Assembly: GCF_900460315.1 (NCBI RefSeq)
Contig: NZ_UHIO01000001.1
Span: 1,703,501-1,767,500 of the forward strand
Reading direction: 5' to 3'
From: Veillonella criceti
GTDB taxonomy: Bacteria > Bacillota > Negativicutes > Veillonellales > Veillonellaceae
DNA: 64,000 bases
The translations under genes and the position numbers were made by a program. Of this stretch, positions 53,033 to 62,078 are shown one piece after another. The notes beneath the pieces are model-generated. The model saw only the letters and a program-made list of their open reading frames with translations, did not search any database and was not told where the DNA came from. The first letter of the stretch is position 1. Each line of letters opens with the position of its first letter.

Positions 53033-54859
53033 ATGAAGCGAGTCGTTGGTATTGATATAGGAAACTCCACAACTGAATCAGCTTTGGCGGAAATTCATGA
53101 GTCTGGTGAAGTCCGTTTCCTAGGGTCGGCCATTGCAGATACGACTGGCATTAAGGGGACCAAAGATAATATTCAGGGATTGTTTGCCTCCCTTAGACAA
53201 TTAGTTGCCAAAACGGGCCTGTCCTTGCAGGACATCGATTTAATACGTATCAATGAAGCTACCCCGGTTATTGGCGATGTGGCGATGGAAACAATTACTG
53301 AAACAATTATTACTGAATCAACGATGATTGGTCATAATCCTAAAACCCCTGGTGGACTGGGTATCGGCGTTGGGCAGACGGCTCATATATTACAACTACT
53401 AGATAAACCTATGACTGAGGACTACATCGTAGTGGTACCAAAAGAAATAGATTTTCAACTAGTAGCGGAATTAATTAATGCCTATGTAGTGAAAGGCTAT
53501 CATATTACGGGCGCTATTTTGCAAGCTGATGATGGCGTGTTGGTAGCGAATCGGTTACAACAACCGATACCGATTATTGATGAAGTGGCGTATGTCGATA
53601 AAGTGCCGCTGGGTATGCTCGCAGCGGTAGAAGTTGTAGAACCGGGCAAAGTTATTTCACAATTATCAAATCCCTATGGGATTGCTACCGTGTTTAAATT
53701 ATCAGCGGAAGAAACTAAGAATATAGTACCGATTGCACGGGCTTTAATTGGCAATCGTTCAGCAGTAGTTATTAAGACGCCTGCTGGGGATGTAAAAGAA
53801 CGTGTCATTCCTGCTGGCTCCGTCGTTGTCAGTGGCGATGGACGTACGGTATCCGTTGATATATCAGCTGGGGCGGAACAAATTATGGCTACTCTTGGCC
53901 AAGTATCAAAAATTGAAAATGTGTGTGGTGAAGCGGGTACTAATGTAGGGGGCATGCTTGAAAAAGTTCGTCAAACTATGGCTAATCTGACTAATAAATC
54001 ACCGAATGATGTATTTATTGAAGATTTATTAGCAGTAGATACGTCGGTGCCGATTAATGTTAAAGGCGGGCTCGCTGGTGAGTTCTCTATGGAACAAGCG
54101 GTAGGCATTGCTTCCATGGTAAAATCGGACCATTTGCAGATGGAAATTATTGCCAAGGAAGTGGAACGAGAATTACGCATTCCTGTTGAGATTGGAGGAC
54201 AAGAAGCAGAATCTGCTATTTTAGGGGCCTTAACTACACCAGGTACAGAAACACCATTAGCGATTCTTGACTTAGGCGCTGGCTCAACGGATGCTTCTAT
54301 TATGGGGCCTGATGGTAAAGTGAAGGCGATACATCTAGCTGGCGCTGGTAATATGGTCACTATGTTAATCAACTCCGAGTTAGGTCTTGAAGATATTCAC
54401 TTAGCCGAAAGTATTAAAAAGTTCCCGTTAGCCAAAGTCATTAGTGTATACCACATTCGACACGAAGATGGTAACGTACAGTTCTTTACGGATCCATTGC
54501 CGGCTTCTTTATTTGCAAAGACCGTTATTGTAACGGATGAAGGACTCGTTCCCATTGAAGGGGATGTGTCCATGGAGAAGATAAAGATTGTCCGTCAAAC
54601 AGCTAAAGAACGAGTATTTGTGACGAATTCCTTACGAGCTTTACGTACTGTAAGTCCAACTCATAATGTACGGGATATTCCATTTGTTGTTATTGTGGGC
54701 GGGTCTGCTTTAGATTTTGAAGTACCACAACTGGTAACCGATGCCTTATCACATTTTAATTTGGTGGCTGGTCGAGGCAATGTACGAGGCACTGAAGGAG
54801 CACGTAATGCGGTGGCAACAGGACTTATCCTGGCCTATGCTAAAGAACGGAGGGGATAA
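53033..54859 (+). CDS. pduG: Diol dehydratase-reactivating factor large subunit
   Basis: 608 residues. ATP-dependent chaperone that expels damaged cobalamin from inactivated dehydratase. The actin/Hsp70-like start is RVVGIDIGNSTTESALAE; LAILDLGAGSTDASIMGPDG is the second phosphate motif; VVIVGGSALDFEVPQLVTDAL and GRGNVRGTEGARNAVATGL follow at the C-terminus. Works with PduH encoded 3 bp downstream. Confidence 0.96.
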   Translation: MKRVVGIDIGNSTTESALAEIHESGEVRFLGSAIADTTGIKGTKDNIQGLFASLRQLVAKTGLSLQDIDLIRINEATPVIGDVAMETITETIITESTMIGHNPKTPGGLGIGVGQTAHILQLLDKPMTEDYIVVVPKEIDFQLVAELINAYVVKGYHITGAILQADDGVLVANRLQQPIPIIDEVAYVDKVPLGMLAAVEVVEPGKVISQLSNPYGIATVFKLSAEETKNIVPIARALIGNRSAVVIKTPAGDVKERVIPAGSVVVSGDGRTVSVDISAGAEQIMATLGQVSKIENVCGEAGTNVGGMLEKVRQTMANLTNKSPNDVFIEDLLAVDTSVPINVKGGLAGEFSMEQAVGIASMVKSDHLQMEIIAKEVERELRIPVEIGGQEAESAILGALTTPGTETPLAILDLGAGSTDASIMGPDGKVKAIHLAGAGNMVTMLINSELGLEDIHLAESIKKFPLAKVISVYHIRHEDGNVQFFTDPLPASLFAKTVIVTDEGLVPIEGDVSMEKIKIVRQTAKERVFVTNSLRALRTVSPTHNVRDIPFVVIVGGSALDFEVPQLVTDALSHFNLVAGRGNVRGTEGARNAVATGLILAYAKERRG

Positions 54860-54861
54860 AT

Positions 54862-55239
54862 ATGGAACTTGTCATCACGGCAAAACCCACGATTATGATT
54901 TATTACCACCAAGGTATAGGGCCAGAACAGTTTCAAGATGTGTTATATGGCATTGAAGAAGAAGGAATTCCTTATACATTAGAAGAACGGGCCATAAGTA
55001 GTGAAGTTTTGACCATGGCCGATGAAGCCTCTCATGTATCGGCTTTGTCGGTAGGGTTAGGTTGTACGGCTGAAACGTTGGTACTTAGTTATAAAAATTT
55101 GCCGCCAGAACAATTTATGTACCGGTTGCAACATTATAAAAAAGAAAAACAAGCTATGCGTGCATTGGGTGCCAATGCCGCACGGTTAGTAAAGGGGAAT
55201 CCTTTTAAGTCCGACCCCAGATTGGAGGTGGCATTTTGA
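54862..55239 (+). CDS. pduH: Diol dehydratase-reactivating factor small subunit
   Basis: 125 residues. Pattern of the family: KPTIMIYYHQGIGPEQFQDVLYGIEEEGIPY, then ASHVSALSVGLGCTAETLVLSYKNLPP and ALGANAARLVKGNPF. It mimics the dehydratase beta subunit and swaps with it during reactivation. Its stop codon overlaps the TTG start of pduK. Confidence 0.94.
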   Translation: MELVITAKPTIMIYYHQGIGPEQFQDVLYGIEEEGIPYTLEERAISSEVLTMADEASHVSALSVGLGCTAETLVLSYKNLPPEQFMYRLQHYKKEKQAMRALGANAARLVKGNPFKSDPRLEVAF

Positions 55240-55832
55240 AAGACGCATTAGGACTTGTAGAAGTGGCCGGCTTAGCGAGTGCTATTCAAGTAGCCGATGT
55301 CATGGTAAAGTCAGCGAATGTAACAATGATTGATATAGAAAAGGCGAAGGGTAACGGTTGGATGACTGTTAAGGTTCGCGGTGATGTAGGCGCCGTACAG
55401 GCAGCTGTACAAGCTGGTGCGGCAGAGGCCCAACAGTTTGGTCATCTTATTGCGCAGAAGGTAATACCAAGACCTGCTGAAGGACTTGATACTTGGTTAT
55501 TGGCTAGTGGTGGTGAAACTGTATTACAAGGCATTTCCGTAAAAGCAGCTCCAAAGCCTGAGAAAGTTAAGGAAGCTGTGCCTGTAGTAACGGAATCGGT
55601 AACACCAACTCCAAAGCAAGAAAAAGCTAAACCAAAGGCCACTGAGCCAGAAGCAACAGCTGATGAAACGAAAAGCGCATTGCTAGAAGTTTTTAAGCCA
55701 GGTAGTACGGCTAACGCAAATACTACATCAGTTAGTAAGCTAGCTAAAACTAATACAAGCGCAAGTTCGCCAGCTAAAGCGACCCCAAAGAAGCGAACAA
55801 GTCGCGCTAAAAGTACGAAGCCAAAGGCATAA
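55236..55832 (+). CDS. pduK: PduK-like BMC shell protein with a long basic tail
   Basis: 198 residues. Residues 1-85 are a BMC domain ([55 protein letters not shown]). The remaining 110 residues are Lys/Pro/Thr/Ala-rich, with many KPK/KAT units, a short hydrophobic SALLEVFKPG, and a strongly basic end (KKRTSRAKSTKPKA). No cysteine cluster is seen in the tail, unlike the tail of some PduK proteins. Starts at TTG 55236 with GGAGG upstream. The tail could bind nucleic acid, another shell face or a partner; unknown. Confidence 0.88.
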   Translation: MKDALGLVEVAGLASAIQVADVMVKSANVTMIDIEKAKGNGWMTVKVRGDVGAVQAAVQAGAAEAQQFGHLIAQKVIPRPAEGLDTWLLASGGETVLQGISVKAAPKPEKVKEAVPVVTESVTPTPKQEKAKPKATEPEATADETKSALLEVFKPGSTANANTTSVSKLAKTNTSASSPAKATPKKRTSRAKSTKPKA

Positions 55833-55878
55833 GCCTTGGTATATAACAAAGTAAAGATGTTTTAAAGGAGGATTTACA

Positions 55879-56148
55879 ATGAATAATGCATTAGGCATGG
55901 TAGAAACAAAAGGCTTAGTAGGCGCAATTGAAGCGGCTGACGCAATGGTTAAAGCAGCGAATGTAACGTTGACTGGTTATGAAAAAATCGGTTCTGGCTT
56001 GGTAACTGTTATGGTACGCGGTGATGTAGGGGCTGTTAAAGCTGCCGTAGATGCTGGTTGTGCAGCAGCTAGCAAAGTAGGTGAAGTGGTATCTACCCAT
56101 GTAATCCCTCGTCCTCATGGCGATGTAGAAAGCATTTTAGTTAAATAA
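55879..56148 (+). CDS. pduJ: PduJ, hexameric BMC-H shell protein
   Basis: 89 residues, near-identical to PduA through [20 protein letters not shown] and [17 protein letters not shown], with a shorter C-terminus. A main shell facet component. AAAGGAGG upstream. Placed after pduK, the reverse of the Salmonella order (J then K). Confidence 0.95.
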   Translation: MNNALGMVETKGLVGAIEAADAMVKAANVTLTGYEKIGSGLVTVMVRGDVGAVKAAVDAGCAAASKVGEVVSTHVIPRPHGDVESILVK

Positions 56149-56169
56149 TAACGTGTAAAGGATGTAATT

Positions 56170-56790
56170 ATGGATAGAGATGCTTTAAAAGCGCTCATTC
56201 GTCAAGTTATCCAAGACGTCCAAACGCCAGTGATTCCTATTGGAATATCTAATCGACACATTCATTTAAGCCAAGCTGATTATGATCACTTATTTCCTCA
56301 TATTACATTGCAACGGAAAAAAGATTTAAAACAGCCTGGTGAGTTTGCTTCGGAGCAGTTTGTAACCTTAGTGGGTCCTAAAAATGAAATCACTAAGGTT
56401 CGCCTCTTAGGGCCTTTGCGCAAAGCATCTCAAGTTGAAATTTCTATGACCGATGCTCGTACATTAGGGGTAAATCCACCAATTGTATTATCCGGCCATT
56501 TAGAAACGGCGGTGCCTATTACGCTCAAAACAGAGCATGCGCAATTGACATTACCTTGTTGTATTGTGGCTAAACGTCACATACATGTAAATGCTGAGGA
56601 TGCGCCTAAATTAGGCGTTGTAGATGGAGAAACTGTAGCTGTGCGAGTTGGATCGGAACAGAGAACCACGGTGTTTGAAGATGTGATGATTCGGGTATCG
56701 CCTAGTTATGTAACAGAAATGCACTTGGATACGGATGAGGCGAATGCAGCTCAAGTAGGAAATAATACGACAGCAACAATTATAAGGTAG
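56170..56790 (+). CDS. pduL: Phosphate propanoyltransferase PduL
   Basis: 206 residues. N-terminal encapsulation helix MDRDALKALIRQVIQDVQ. Zinc-binding and catalytic motifs come in two repeats: ISNRHIHLSQADYDHLF and AKRHIHVNAEDAPKLGV. It converts propanoyl-CoA and phosphate to propanoyl-phosphate, regenerating CoA inside the compartment. No propionate kinase gene (pduW) follows in this window. Confidence 0.95.
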   Translation: MDRDALKALIRQVIQDVQTPVIPIGISNRHIHLSQADYDHLFPHITLQRKKDLKQPGEFASEQFVTLVGPKNEITKVRLLGPLRKASQVEISMTDARTLGVNPPIVLSGHLETAVPITLKTEHAQLTLPCCIVAKRHIHVNAEDAPKLGVVDGETVAVRVGSEQRTTVFEDVMIRVSPSYVTEMHLDTDEANAAQVGNNTTATIIR

Positions 56791-56799
56791 GTGGCAAGT

Positions 56800-57642
56800 A
56801 TGCGGAGCATAGACGAAGTGAATGAATTATTGGTAGCTTTTAATCAGTGTGTGTTAGAAGGACCAGCACGGACAATTTCAGAAACGGAAGCTAGTACATT
56901 ACGAGTAGGGATTGACTTAGGTACTTCTTCGATTGTTATTGCTGTTGTAGATGAAGCTGGACTACCAGTATACGGCGCTTTGGAATATGCAAAAGCAGTA
57001 CGTGATGGATTAGTAGTAGATTATATAGGAGCCGTAACGATAACACGTCGCTTAAAAGCTGAAGCAGAAGCAGCGTTAGGATGCTCACTTACAAGGGCGG
57101 CAGCGGCAGTACCACCAGGGACGTTAGGTAAGAATAAAGATGTTGTAAGCCATGTATTAGAAGGGGCTGATTTTGAAGTGACAGCTATCTATGATGAACC
57201 TACAGCTGCCGCTAAGGTTCTTGGCTTGGTTAATGGTGCTGTTGTAGATGTAGGTGGTGGTACTACAGGAATTACCATCATTAAGCGGAGCAAAGTAAGC
57301 TATACCGTTGATGAGCCTACAGGTGGTTCTCATATGACATTGGTGTTAAGTGGGAGCTATGGTATATCGCAAGAAGAGGCCGAAACGTTAAAACGAGATG
57401 CTTCACAAGAGCGTGAAGTATATCCGTTAGTTCGTCCCGTTGTTGAAAAAATGGCCACCATTTCTGCCAACGCGCTAATCACGGGTAAATATCGTAAAAC
57501 CGGTCCTGTATATGTTGTTGGTGGTGCTACTAATTTTACAGAATTTGCGGATACCTTTAAAAAGGTAGTTGGTCGTGAGGTAATTAAGCCTCTATATCCA
57601 GAATTTGTAACACCCTTAGGAATTGCGTTAGGCAGTTCTTAG
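56800..57642 (+). CDS. EutJ-like actin/Hsp70-fold protein
   Basis: 280 residues. Sugar-kinase/Hsp70 fold with phosphate loops VGIDLGTSSIVIAVVDEAG and GAVVDVGGGTTGITI, plus IYDEPTAAAKVLGL, a connecting motif of Hsp70. It matches EutJ, found in ethanolamine and in some Firmicute pdu operons; it may be an assembly chaperone, a role not firmly established. Start ATG 56800 is 5 nt from AGGTGG, right after pduL. Sits where Salmonella has nothing between pduL and pduM. Confidence 0.85.
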   Translation: MRSIDEVNELLVAFNQCVLEGPARTISETEASTLRVGIDLGTSSIVIAVVDEAGLPVYGALEYAKAVRDGLVVDYIGAVTITRRLKAEAEAALGCSLTRAAAAVPPGTLGKNKDVVSHVLEGADFEVTAIYDEPTAAAKVLGLVNGAVVDVGGGTTGITIIKRSKVSYTVDEPTGGSHMTLVLSGSYGISQEEAETLKRDASQEREVYPLVRPVVEKMATISANALITGKYRKTGPVYVVGGATNFTEFADTFKKVVGREVIKPLYPEFVTPLGIALGSS

Positions 57643-57663
57643 GGTTCTGAAACAGAGGTAAGT

Positions 57664-58155
57664 ATGGACGAAATTATTGCAGTAGTACTCAAACGCTTGC
57701 AGGCGCGAATGAAAAGCCAAGCTACGGTAGACTTGGCTGACGAAAATTCGCTTGTTGAAACTAGTTTGCTCCATCATCATTACATTAAAGTAACTGGCGT
57801 CACACAGGCTCATTTAGAAGCGTTGCAACAACGTCAAGCGGGGCCTTGGTTGACTTGGATGGACCAAGCCATTGCGTATGGCTGTGACATTAGCTTAGTA
57901 ACTACTATGGTGGTAAATCAGCAGTGGAATCCTGAAATGATACTTCAGTGGCCTGTACGTTTCATCGATAAACAAGGGCGGCAGGTATATAGTTTTAAAG
58001 AGCGAATTATTAGTGCGTCAGCGATTCGTACCTGCAAGAATGAGTCCGTTATTCTTAAATTTCGTGGACAACGATTCACCGCTTTAGGGCTTGACGAATT
58101 GCGGTCCCGCCAGCTGGAATGTGTAGAAGGGACGAAGCGATATGCAGACTGGTAG
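57664..58155 (+). CDS. pduM: PduM-like microcompartment protein
   Basis: 163 residues. N-terminal amphipathic helix MDEIIAVVLKRLQARM, then a conserved core with the segment VVNQQWNPEMILQWPVRFID and FRGQRFTALGLDELR. Assigned from position and this pattern; PduM is needed for correct compartment formation in Salmonella. Ends 14 nt inside pduN. Confidence 0.78.
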   Translation: MDEIIAVVLKRLQARMKSQATVDLADENSLVETSLLHHHYIKVTGVTQAHLEALQQRQAGPWLTWMDQAIAYGCDISLVTTMVVNQQWNPEMILQWPVRFIDKQGRQVYSFKERIISASAIRTCKNESVILKFRGQRFTALGLDELRSRQLECVEGTKRYADW

Positions 58156-58414
58156 AGTAATAGGTAGTATTGTATCTACGCAAAAGCATGATTCCTTAGT
58201 AGGGTTGAAGCTTATGATTGTACAATACGTAGATGGCAACCAAGAACCGTTACCTTCCTATGAAGTGGCGGCTGATACAGTTAGCGCGGGGATTGGTGAA
58301 TATGTGCTGTTGACACGAGGATCATCGGCCCGGCATGTATTTGGCGATGATGAACATACTAATAGTGCAGTCGATTGTGCTATTGTAGGGATTATTGATA
58401 GTTTTGATAAATGA
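58142..58414 (+). CDS. pduN: PduN, pentameric vertex protein (EutN/CcmL family)
   Basis: 90 residues. GRVIGSIVSTQKHDSLVGLKLMIVQYVDG and the RGSSARH...SAVDCAIVGIIDSFD tail are typical of the vertex caps that close the shell. Overlaps pduM by 14 nt and pduO by 4 nt at the upstream frame, so tightly coupled. Confidence 0.94.
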   Translation: MQTGRVIGSIVSTQKHDSLVGLKLMIVQYVDGNQEPLPSYEVAADTVSAGIGEYVLLTRGSSARHVFGDDEHTNSAVDCAIVGIIDSFDK

Positions 58415-58425
58415 GGAGGCCAGCC

Positions 58426-59529
58426 ATGGCAATTTACACAAAAACTGGCGACAAAGGTACGACAGGACTCTTTGACGGCACTCGCGTAGCAAAAAACTCA
58501 GAGCGCGTAAATACGTATGGCACGTTAGATGAGTTGAATGCGCATTTAAGTGTGTGTGAAAAGCTGGTTCGGTATCCAGAAACAAAAACTATCTTACATC
58601 GGTTACAAGGCTTGCTATTTCAGCTTTGTGCAGAAATAGCGACAGTGGATCAAGCTAAATTGAAACAATATAGTACCCTCGTAAGTGAGGACGATATAAA
58701 AGAGTTAGAGATAATCATTGATCGCTATACGCAAGCCTTGCCACCGCTTAGAAGTTTTATATATCAAGGTAATAATTTAGCTGCGGCAGAACTACATGTA
58801 GCTCGTACAGTATGTCGTAGAGCAGAGCGTATGCTTAATGGCTTACGACAAGGAGAGCCTGTGAGGCCAACAGCCTTGGCTTTTGTAAATCGTTTGTCAG
58901 ATTGTATTTATACTTTGGCTCGAATGGAAGATTTTATATTTCAGGTAGATGACATTGTAACGAAAGTAGTTGCTAAATTAGCTAAACTACCTACTGACAA
59001 TACGTTGGTAGATACTATAAAGACAAGTAATTTGGCTATTACAAAATCGAGTGAAGATACGCCTGTAGTGGCTAATTTTGGACAAGCAGTTGCATTAGAT
59101 AGTCAGGCTGAAGCGCAATTATTGCGACGCATGGCTCAGCAATTGCTAGAGGGAGCGACGGCTAAGAGCGAAGCTATGGGAGTGCCGGTAGTGATTGCAA
59201 TTGTCGATCGGCATGGCAATCCTGTATTAACGTATCGCATGGTAGATGCTTTATTAGTAAGTACAGATATAGCTGTAGGTAAAGCATATACAGCAGTGGC
59301 TCTAAAATGTAAGACAGAACAACTAAATGAAGTAACTCAGCCTGGCGCAGAGTTATATCAAATAGAATCTATGGTTACACGCCCCTTAGTTACATTTGGT
59401 GGTGGGTTTCCCTTGACAGTGGCAGGGCGAATTATAGGCGGTCTCGGTATTAGTGGCGGGACAGTGGCTGAAGATATTGCTATTGGAAAGTATGCCATGG
59501 ATTACATGGAGGCTAATGATGGAAAATAG
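58426..59529 (+). CDS. pduO: PduO, ATP:cob(I)alamin adenosyltransferase with GlcG/HbpS domain
   Basis: 367 residues. Residues 1-185 are the PduO-type adenosyltransferase (YTKTGDKGTTGLFDGTRVAKNSERVN for ATP, ARTVCRRAERML for the cobalamin site). It makes coenzyme B12 for the dehydratase. Residues about 225-367 form a GlcG/HbpS domain, nearly duplicated in the separate gene at 45857. Start ATG 58426 is 6 nt from GAGGAGG. The last 11 nt overlap pduP. Confidence 0.95.
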   Translation: MAIYTKTGDKGTTGLFDGTRVAKNSERVNTYGTLDELNAHLSVCEKLVRYPETKTILHRLQGLLFQLCAEIATVDQAKLKQYSTLVSEDDIKELEIIIDRYTQALPPLRSFIYQGNNLAAAELHVARTVCRRAERMLNGLRQGEPVRPTALAFVNRLSDCIYTLARMEDFIFQVDDIVTKVVAKLAKLPTDNTLVDTIKTSNLAITKSSEDTPVVANFGQAVALDSQAEAQLLRRMAQQLLEGATAKSEAMGVPVVIAIVDRHGNPVLTYRMVDALLVSTDIAVGKAYTAVALKCKTEQLNEVTQPGAELYQIESMVTRPLVTFGGGFPLTVAGRIIGGLGISGGTVAEDIAIGKYAMDYMEANDGK

Positions 59530-60934
59530 ACAAGAATTAGAACGCATGATTCGCTCAATGGTAATGAGCATGATGAACGGCACCGATACAGGCGCCGCTG
59601 TTAGTGAAGGGGCGTTGCCTGACGAACCAGGTGTTTTTACAACTGTAAATGCGGCCGTAGCGGCTGCAAAACAAGCTCAAATTCAATTTGAAGAATGTAC
59701 CTTAGCAACGCGTGGTAAAGCGATTGAAGCAATTCGTCAAGGCATGCGTCCGCTAGTGAATAAATTGGCACAAATGACATACGAAGAAACGGGTATGGGT
59801 CGTGTAGCTGATAAGATTATTAAACTAAATCTAACGATTGATAAGACACCAGGAGTAGAAGATTTAAAGACGGAATGTGAAACTGGTGACAATGGTATGA
59901 CATTGTATGAATTATCTCCTTATGGTGTTATTGGGGCTGTTACGCCAAGTACCAATCCTAGTGAGACTTTAATTTGTAATGCCATTGGCATGTTAGCGGC
60001 TGGGAATGCAATTTTCTTTAGTGTTCATCCTGGGGCTAAGAAATTATCACGTTGGTTAGTCAGTCAATTAAATCGTATTGTATCTGAGTCGATTGGCATT
60101 GATAACCTTATTGTTACGATTGCAGAGCCTTCTATTGAAGCGGCGCAAGAAATGATGGTACATCCAGATATTCCATTACTTGTTGTAACTGGTGGTCCTG
60201 GTGTCGTTCATCAAGCGTTGTGCAGTGGTAAGAAAGTGATTGGTGCTGGCGCTGGTAATCCACCGGCTTTTGTTGATGAAACGGCGGATATTCGCAAGGC
60301 TGCTCAGGATATTGTAATGGGTGCTAGTTTTGATAATAATATCCTTTGTATTGCTGAAAAGAGTGTTGTTGCCATTCGTTCGATTGTAGATCAGCTCATT
60401 AGTGAAATGAAATTAGCTGGCGCTGTACTCATTGAGAAGGAAGAAGAGATTCAAAAGTTATTGGACCTTACTTTGCAAAAAAATCAGACGCCAAGCCGCA
60501 AATATGTAGGACGTAATGCAGGGGTTATCCTCCGTGATGCTGGTATCAAAGTAGATGGTGATCCTCGTTTAATTATTATGAAAACAGATAAGCATCATCC
60601 ATTCGCTACGATTGAAATGCTTATGCCAATTCTACCCATTGTAACAGTAGATAGTTTTGAAGATGGTTTAGCGACTGCTTTATTCTTAGAAGCTGGTTTA
60701 CATCATACTGCTACCATGCATTCCTTGAATATGGAACGTCTTAATAAAATGGCGCGAGCTATGAAAACATCTATTTTTGTTAAGAATGGTCCTTCTTTTG
60801 CTGGCCTTGGTTATAATGGGGAAGGAACAACTACATTTACTATTGCAACACCAACGGGAGAAGCGACAACATCAGCTCGTCATTTTGCTCGTCGTCGTCG
60901 TTGCTGTTTAACGACTGGATTCCAAATTCGTTAG
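59519..60934 (+). CDS. pduP: CoA-acylating propionaldehyde dehydrogenase PduP
   Basis: 471 residues. Encapsulation helix MENRQELERMIRSMVMSMM. NAD-binding region PYGVIGAVTPSTNPSETLICN (about 134-154) and catalytic Cys277 in FDNNILCIAEK. It oxidises propionaldehyde to propanoyl-CoA. Start ATG 59519, inside pduO, is 6 nt from GGAGG; an upstream in-frame start would break the targeting helix. The C-terminus FARRRRCCLTTGFQIR is usual for the family. Confidence 0.95.
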   Translation: MENRQELERMIRSMVMSMMNGTDTGAAVSEGALPDEPGVFTTVNAAVAAAKQAQIQFEECTLATRGKAIEAIRQGMRPLVNKLAQMTYEETGMGRVADKIIKLNLTIDKTPGVEDLKTECETGDNGMTLYELSPYGVIGAVTPSTNPSETLICNAIGMLAAGNAIFFSVHPGAKKLSRWLVSQLNRIVSESIGIDNLIVTIAEPSIEAAQEMMVHPDIPLLVVTGGPGVVHQALCSGKKVIGAGAGNPPAFVDETADIRKAAQDIVMGASFDNNILCIAEKSVVAIRSIVDQLISEMKLAGAVLIEKEEEIQKLLDLTLQKNQTPSRKYVGRNAGVILRDAGIKVDGDPRLIIMKTDKHHPFATIEMLMPILPIVTVDSFEDGLATALFLEAGLHHTATMHSLNMERLNKMARAMKTSIFVKNGPSFAGLGYNGEGTTTFTIATPTGEATTSARHFARRRRCCLTTGFQIR

Positions 60935-60946
60935 GAGGTAGCCGCT

Positions 60947-62068
60947 ATGAATAAGTGGACATTTCCTACGAATATCTATGCTGGAGCGGATGCCTTGTCA
61001 CGGCTAAGCCAGTTTCAGCAAGAACGCATTTTAGTCGTGTGTGATCCCTTTTTAGAGGGGACTGATAATTTAGAACACGTTCTAAATTTTATGCGGCCTC
61101 ATAATACAGTATGTATTTATACGGATGTAGTGCCAGACCCCCCTATTGGTCATGTAGTCAAAGGTGTGGAAGTAGTGCAACAACAGCAGCCTACAGTAGT
61201 GATGGCCATTGGTGGTGGTTCGGCCATTGATTTGACAAAAGCTATTTTATATTTTGCTCGTAAAATGGGGTATCAAGGTGTTCGTTATTTTACAGTTGTA
61301 CCAACTACTAGTGGTACGGGTTCTGAAGTAACCTCTTTTGCTGTGATTACAGACCCTGAGTCGCAGACAAAGTATCCTATTGTAGATGATAGTGTATTGC
61401 CACAAGAAGCGATTTTGACGCCTTTATTTGTAAAAACAGCACCACCTAAAGTTACTGCTTATAGTGGTATGGATGTGTTAGTTCATGCGATTGAAGCTCT
61501 TGTAGCTAAAGGAGCGAATCATTTTACCGATGCGTTAGCTGAAAAAGCCTTGGCTTTAGTATTTACATATCTTCCTAAATGCTTTGCACCAACAGCGACT
61601 GAAACCGATCGGATGGCCATGCATGAAGCCTCCTGCATGGCAGGACTTGCGTTTAATCAGGCAGGGCTTGGTATTACGCATGCATTAGCTCATCAACTTG
61701 GCGGACAATTTCATATTCCTCATGGGTTGGCTAATACCATGCTTGTAGCAAGAGTTGTGATGTTTAATGCCTTCCACGATGAGGAGGCTTATAGAAAATA
61801 TGTACAGCTTGCAAAGATGCTCGGCTTTGCAGAGCAAAGTACAGATAAACGAGATGCCTTAGTGGCACTCGTTAAAGCTATTTTAAATTTAGCTCGGTCT
61901 TTAGAGTGTCCGCTCAATATTACAGCAGCGGCCTCTGTAACAGCCCAAGAAGCAAGACAGAAAGTATCAACGATGGCGGCAAAGGCTATGAAGGATATGA
62001 CCTATCAAACAAATCCATATGCCGCTTCACAAGATGATTTAGAAAATCTATTATTGATGATTATGTAA
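60947..62068 (+). CDS. pduQ: Iron-containing 1-propanol dehydrogenase PduQ
   Basis: 373 residues, class III alcohol dehydrogenase. NAD-site AIGGGSAIDLTKAI, PTTSGTGSEVTSFAVITD, and metal ligands in GMDVLVHAIEALVAKGANHFTDALAEKAL and THALAHQLGGQFHIPHGLANT. Reduces propionaldehyde to propanol, recycling NADH within the compartment. AGGAGG upstream; 12 bp after pduP. Confidence 0.94.
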   Translation: MNKWTFPTNIYAGADALSRLSQFQQERILVVCDPFLEGTDNLEHVLNFMRPHNTVCIYTDVVPDPPIGHVVKGVEVVQQQQPTVVMAIGGGSAIDLTKAILYFARKMGYQGVRYFTVVPTTSGTGSEVTSFAVITDPESQTKYPIVDDSVLPQEAILTPLFVKTAPPKVTAYSGMDVLVHAIEALVAKGANHFTDALAEKALALVFTYLPKCFAPTATETDRMAMHEASCMAGLAFNQAGLGITHALAHQLGGQFHIPHGLANTMLVARVVMFNAFHDEEAYRKYVQLAKMLGFAEQSTDKRDALVALVKAILNLARSLECPLNITAAASVTAQEARQKVSTMAAKAMKDMTYQTNPYAASQDDLENLLLMIM

Positions 62069-62078
62069 GGAGTCACCT

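Noticed and set aside
55442-55849. 135-codon minus-strand frame opposite pduK
   Set aside because: Reverse complement of the Lys/Ala/Pro-rich tail gives a hydrophobic-looking chance frame; no start signal and fully inside the operon.
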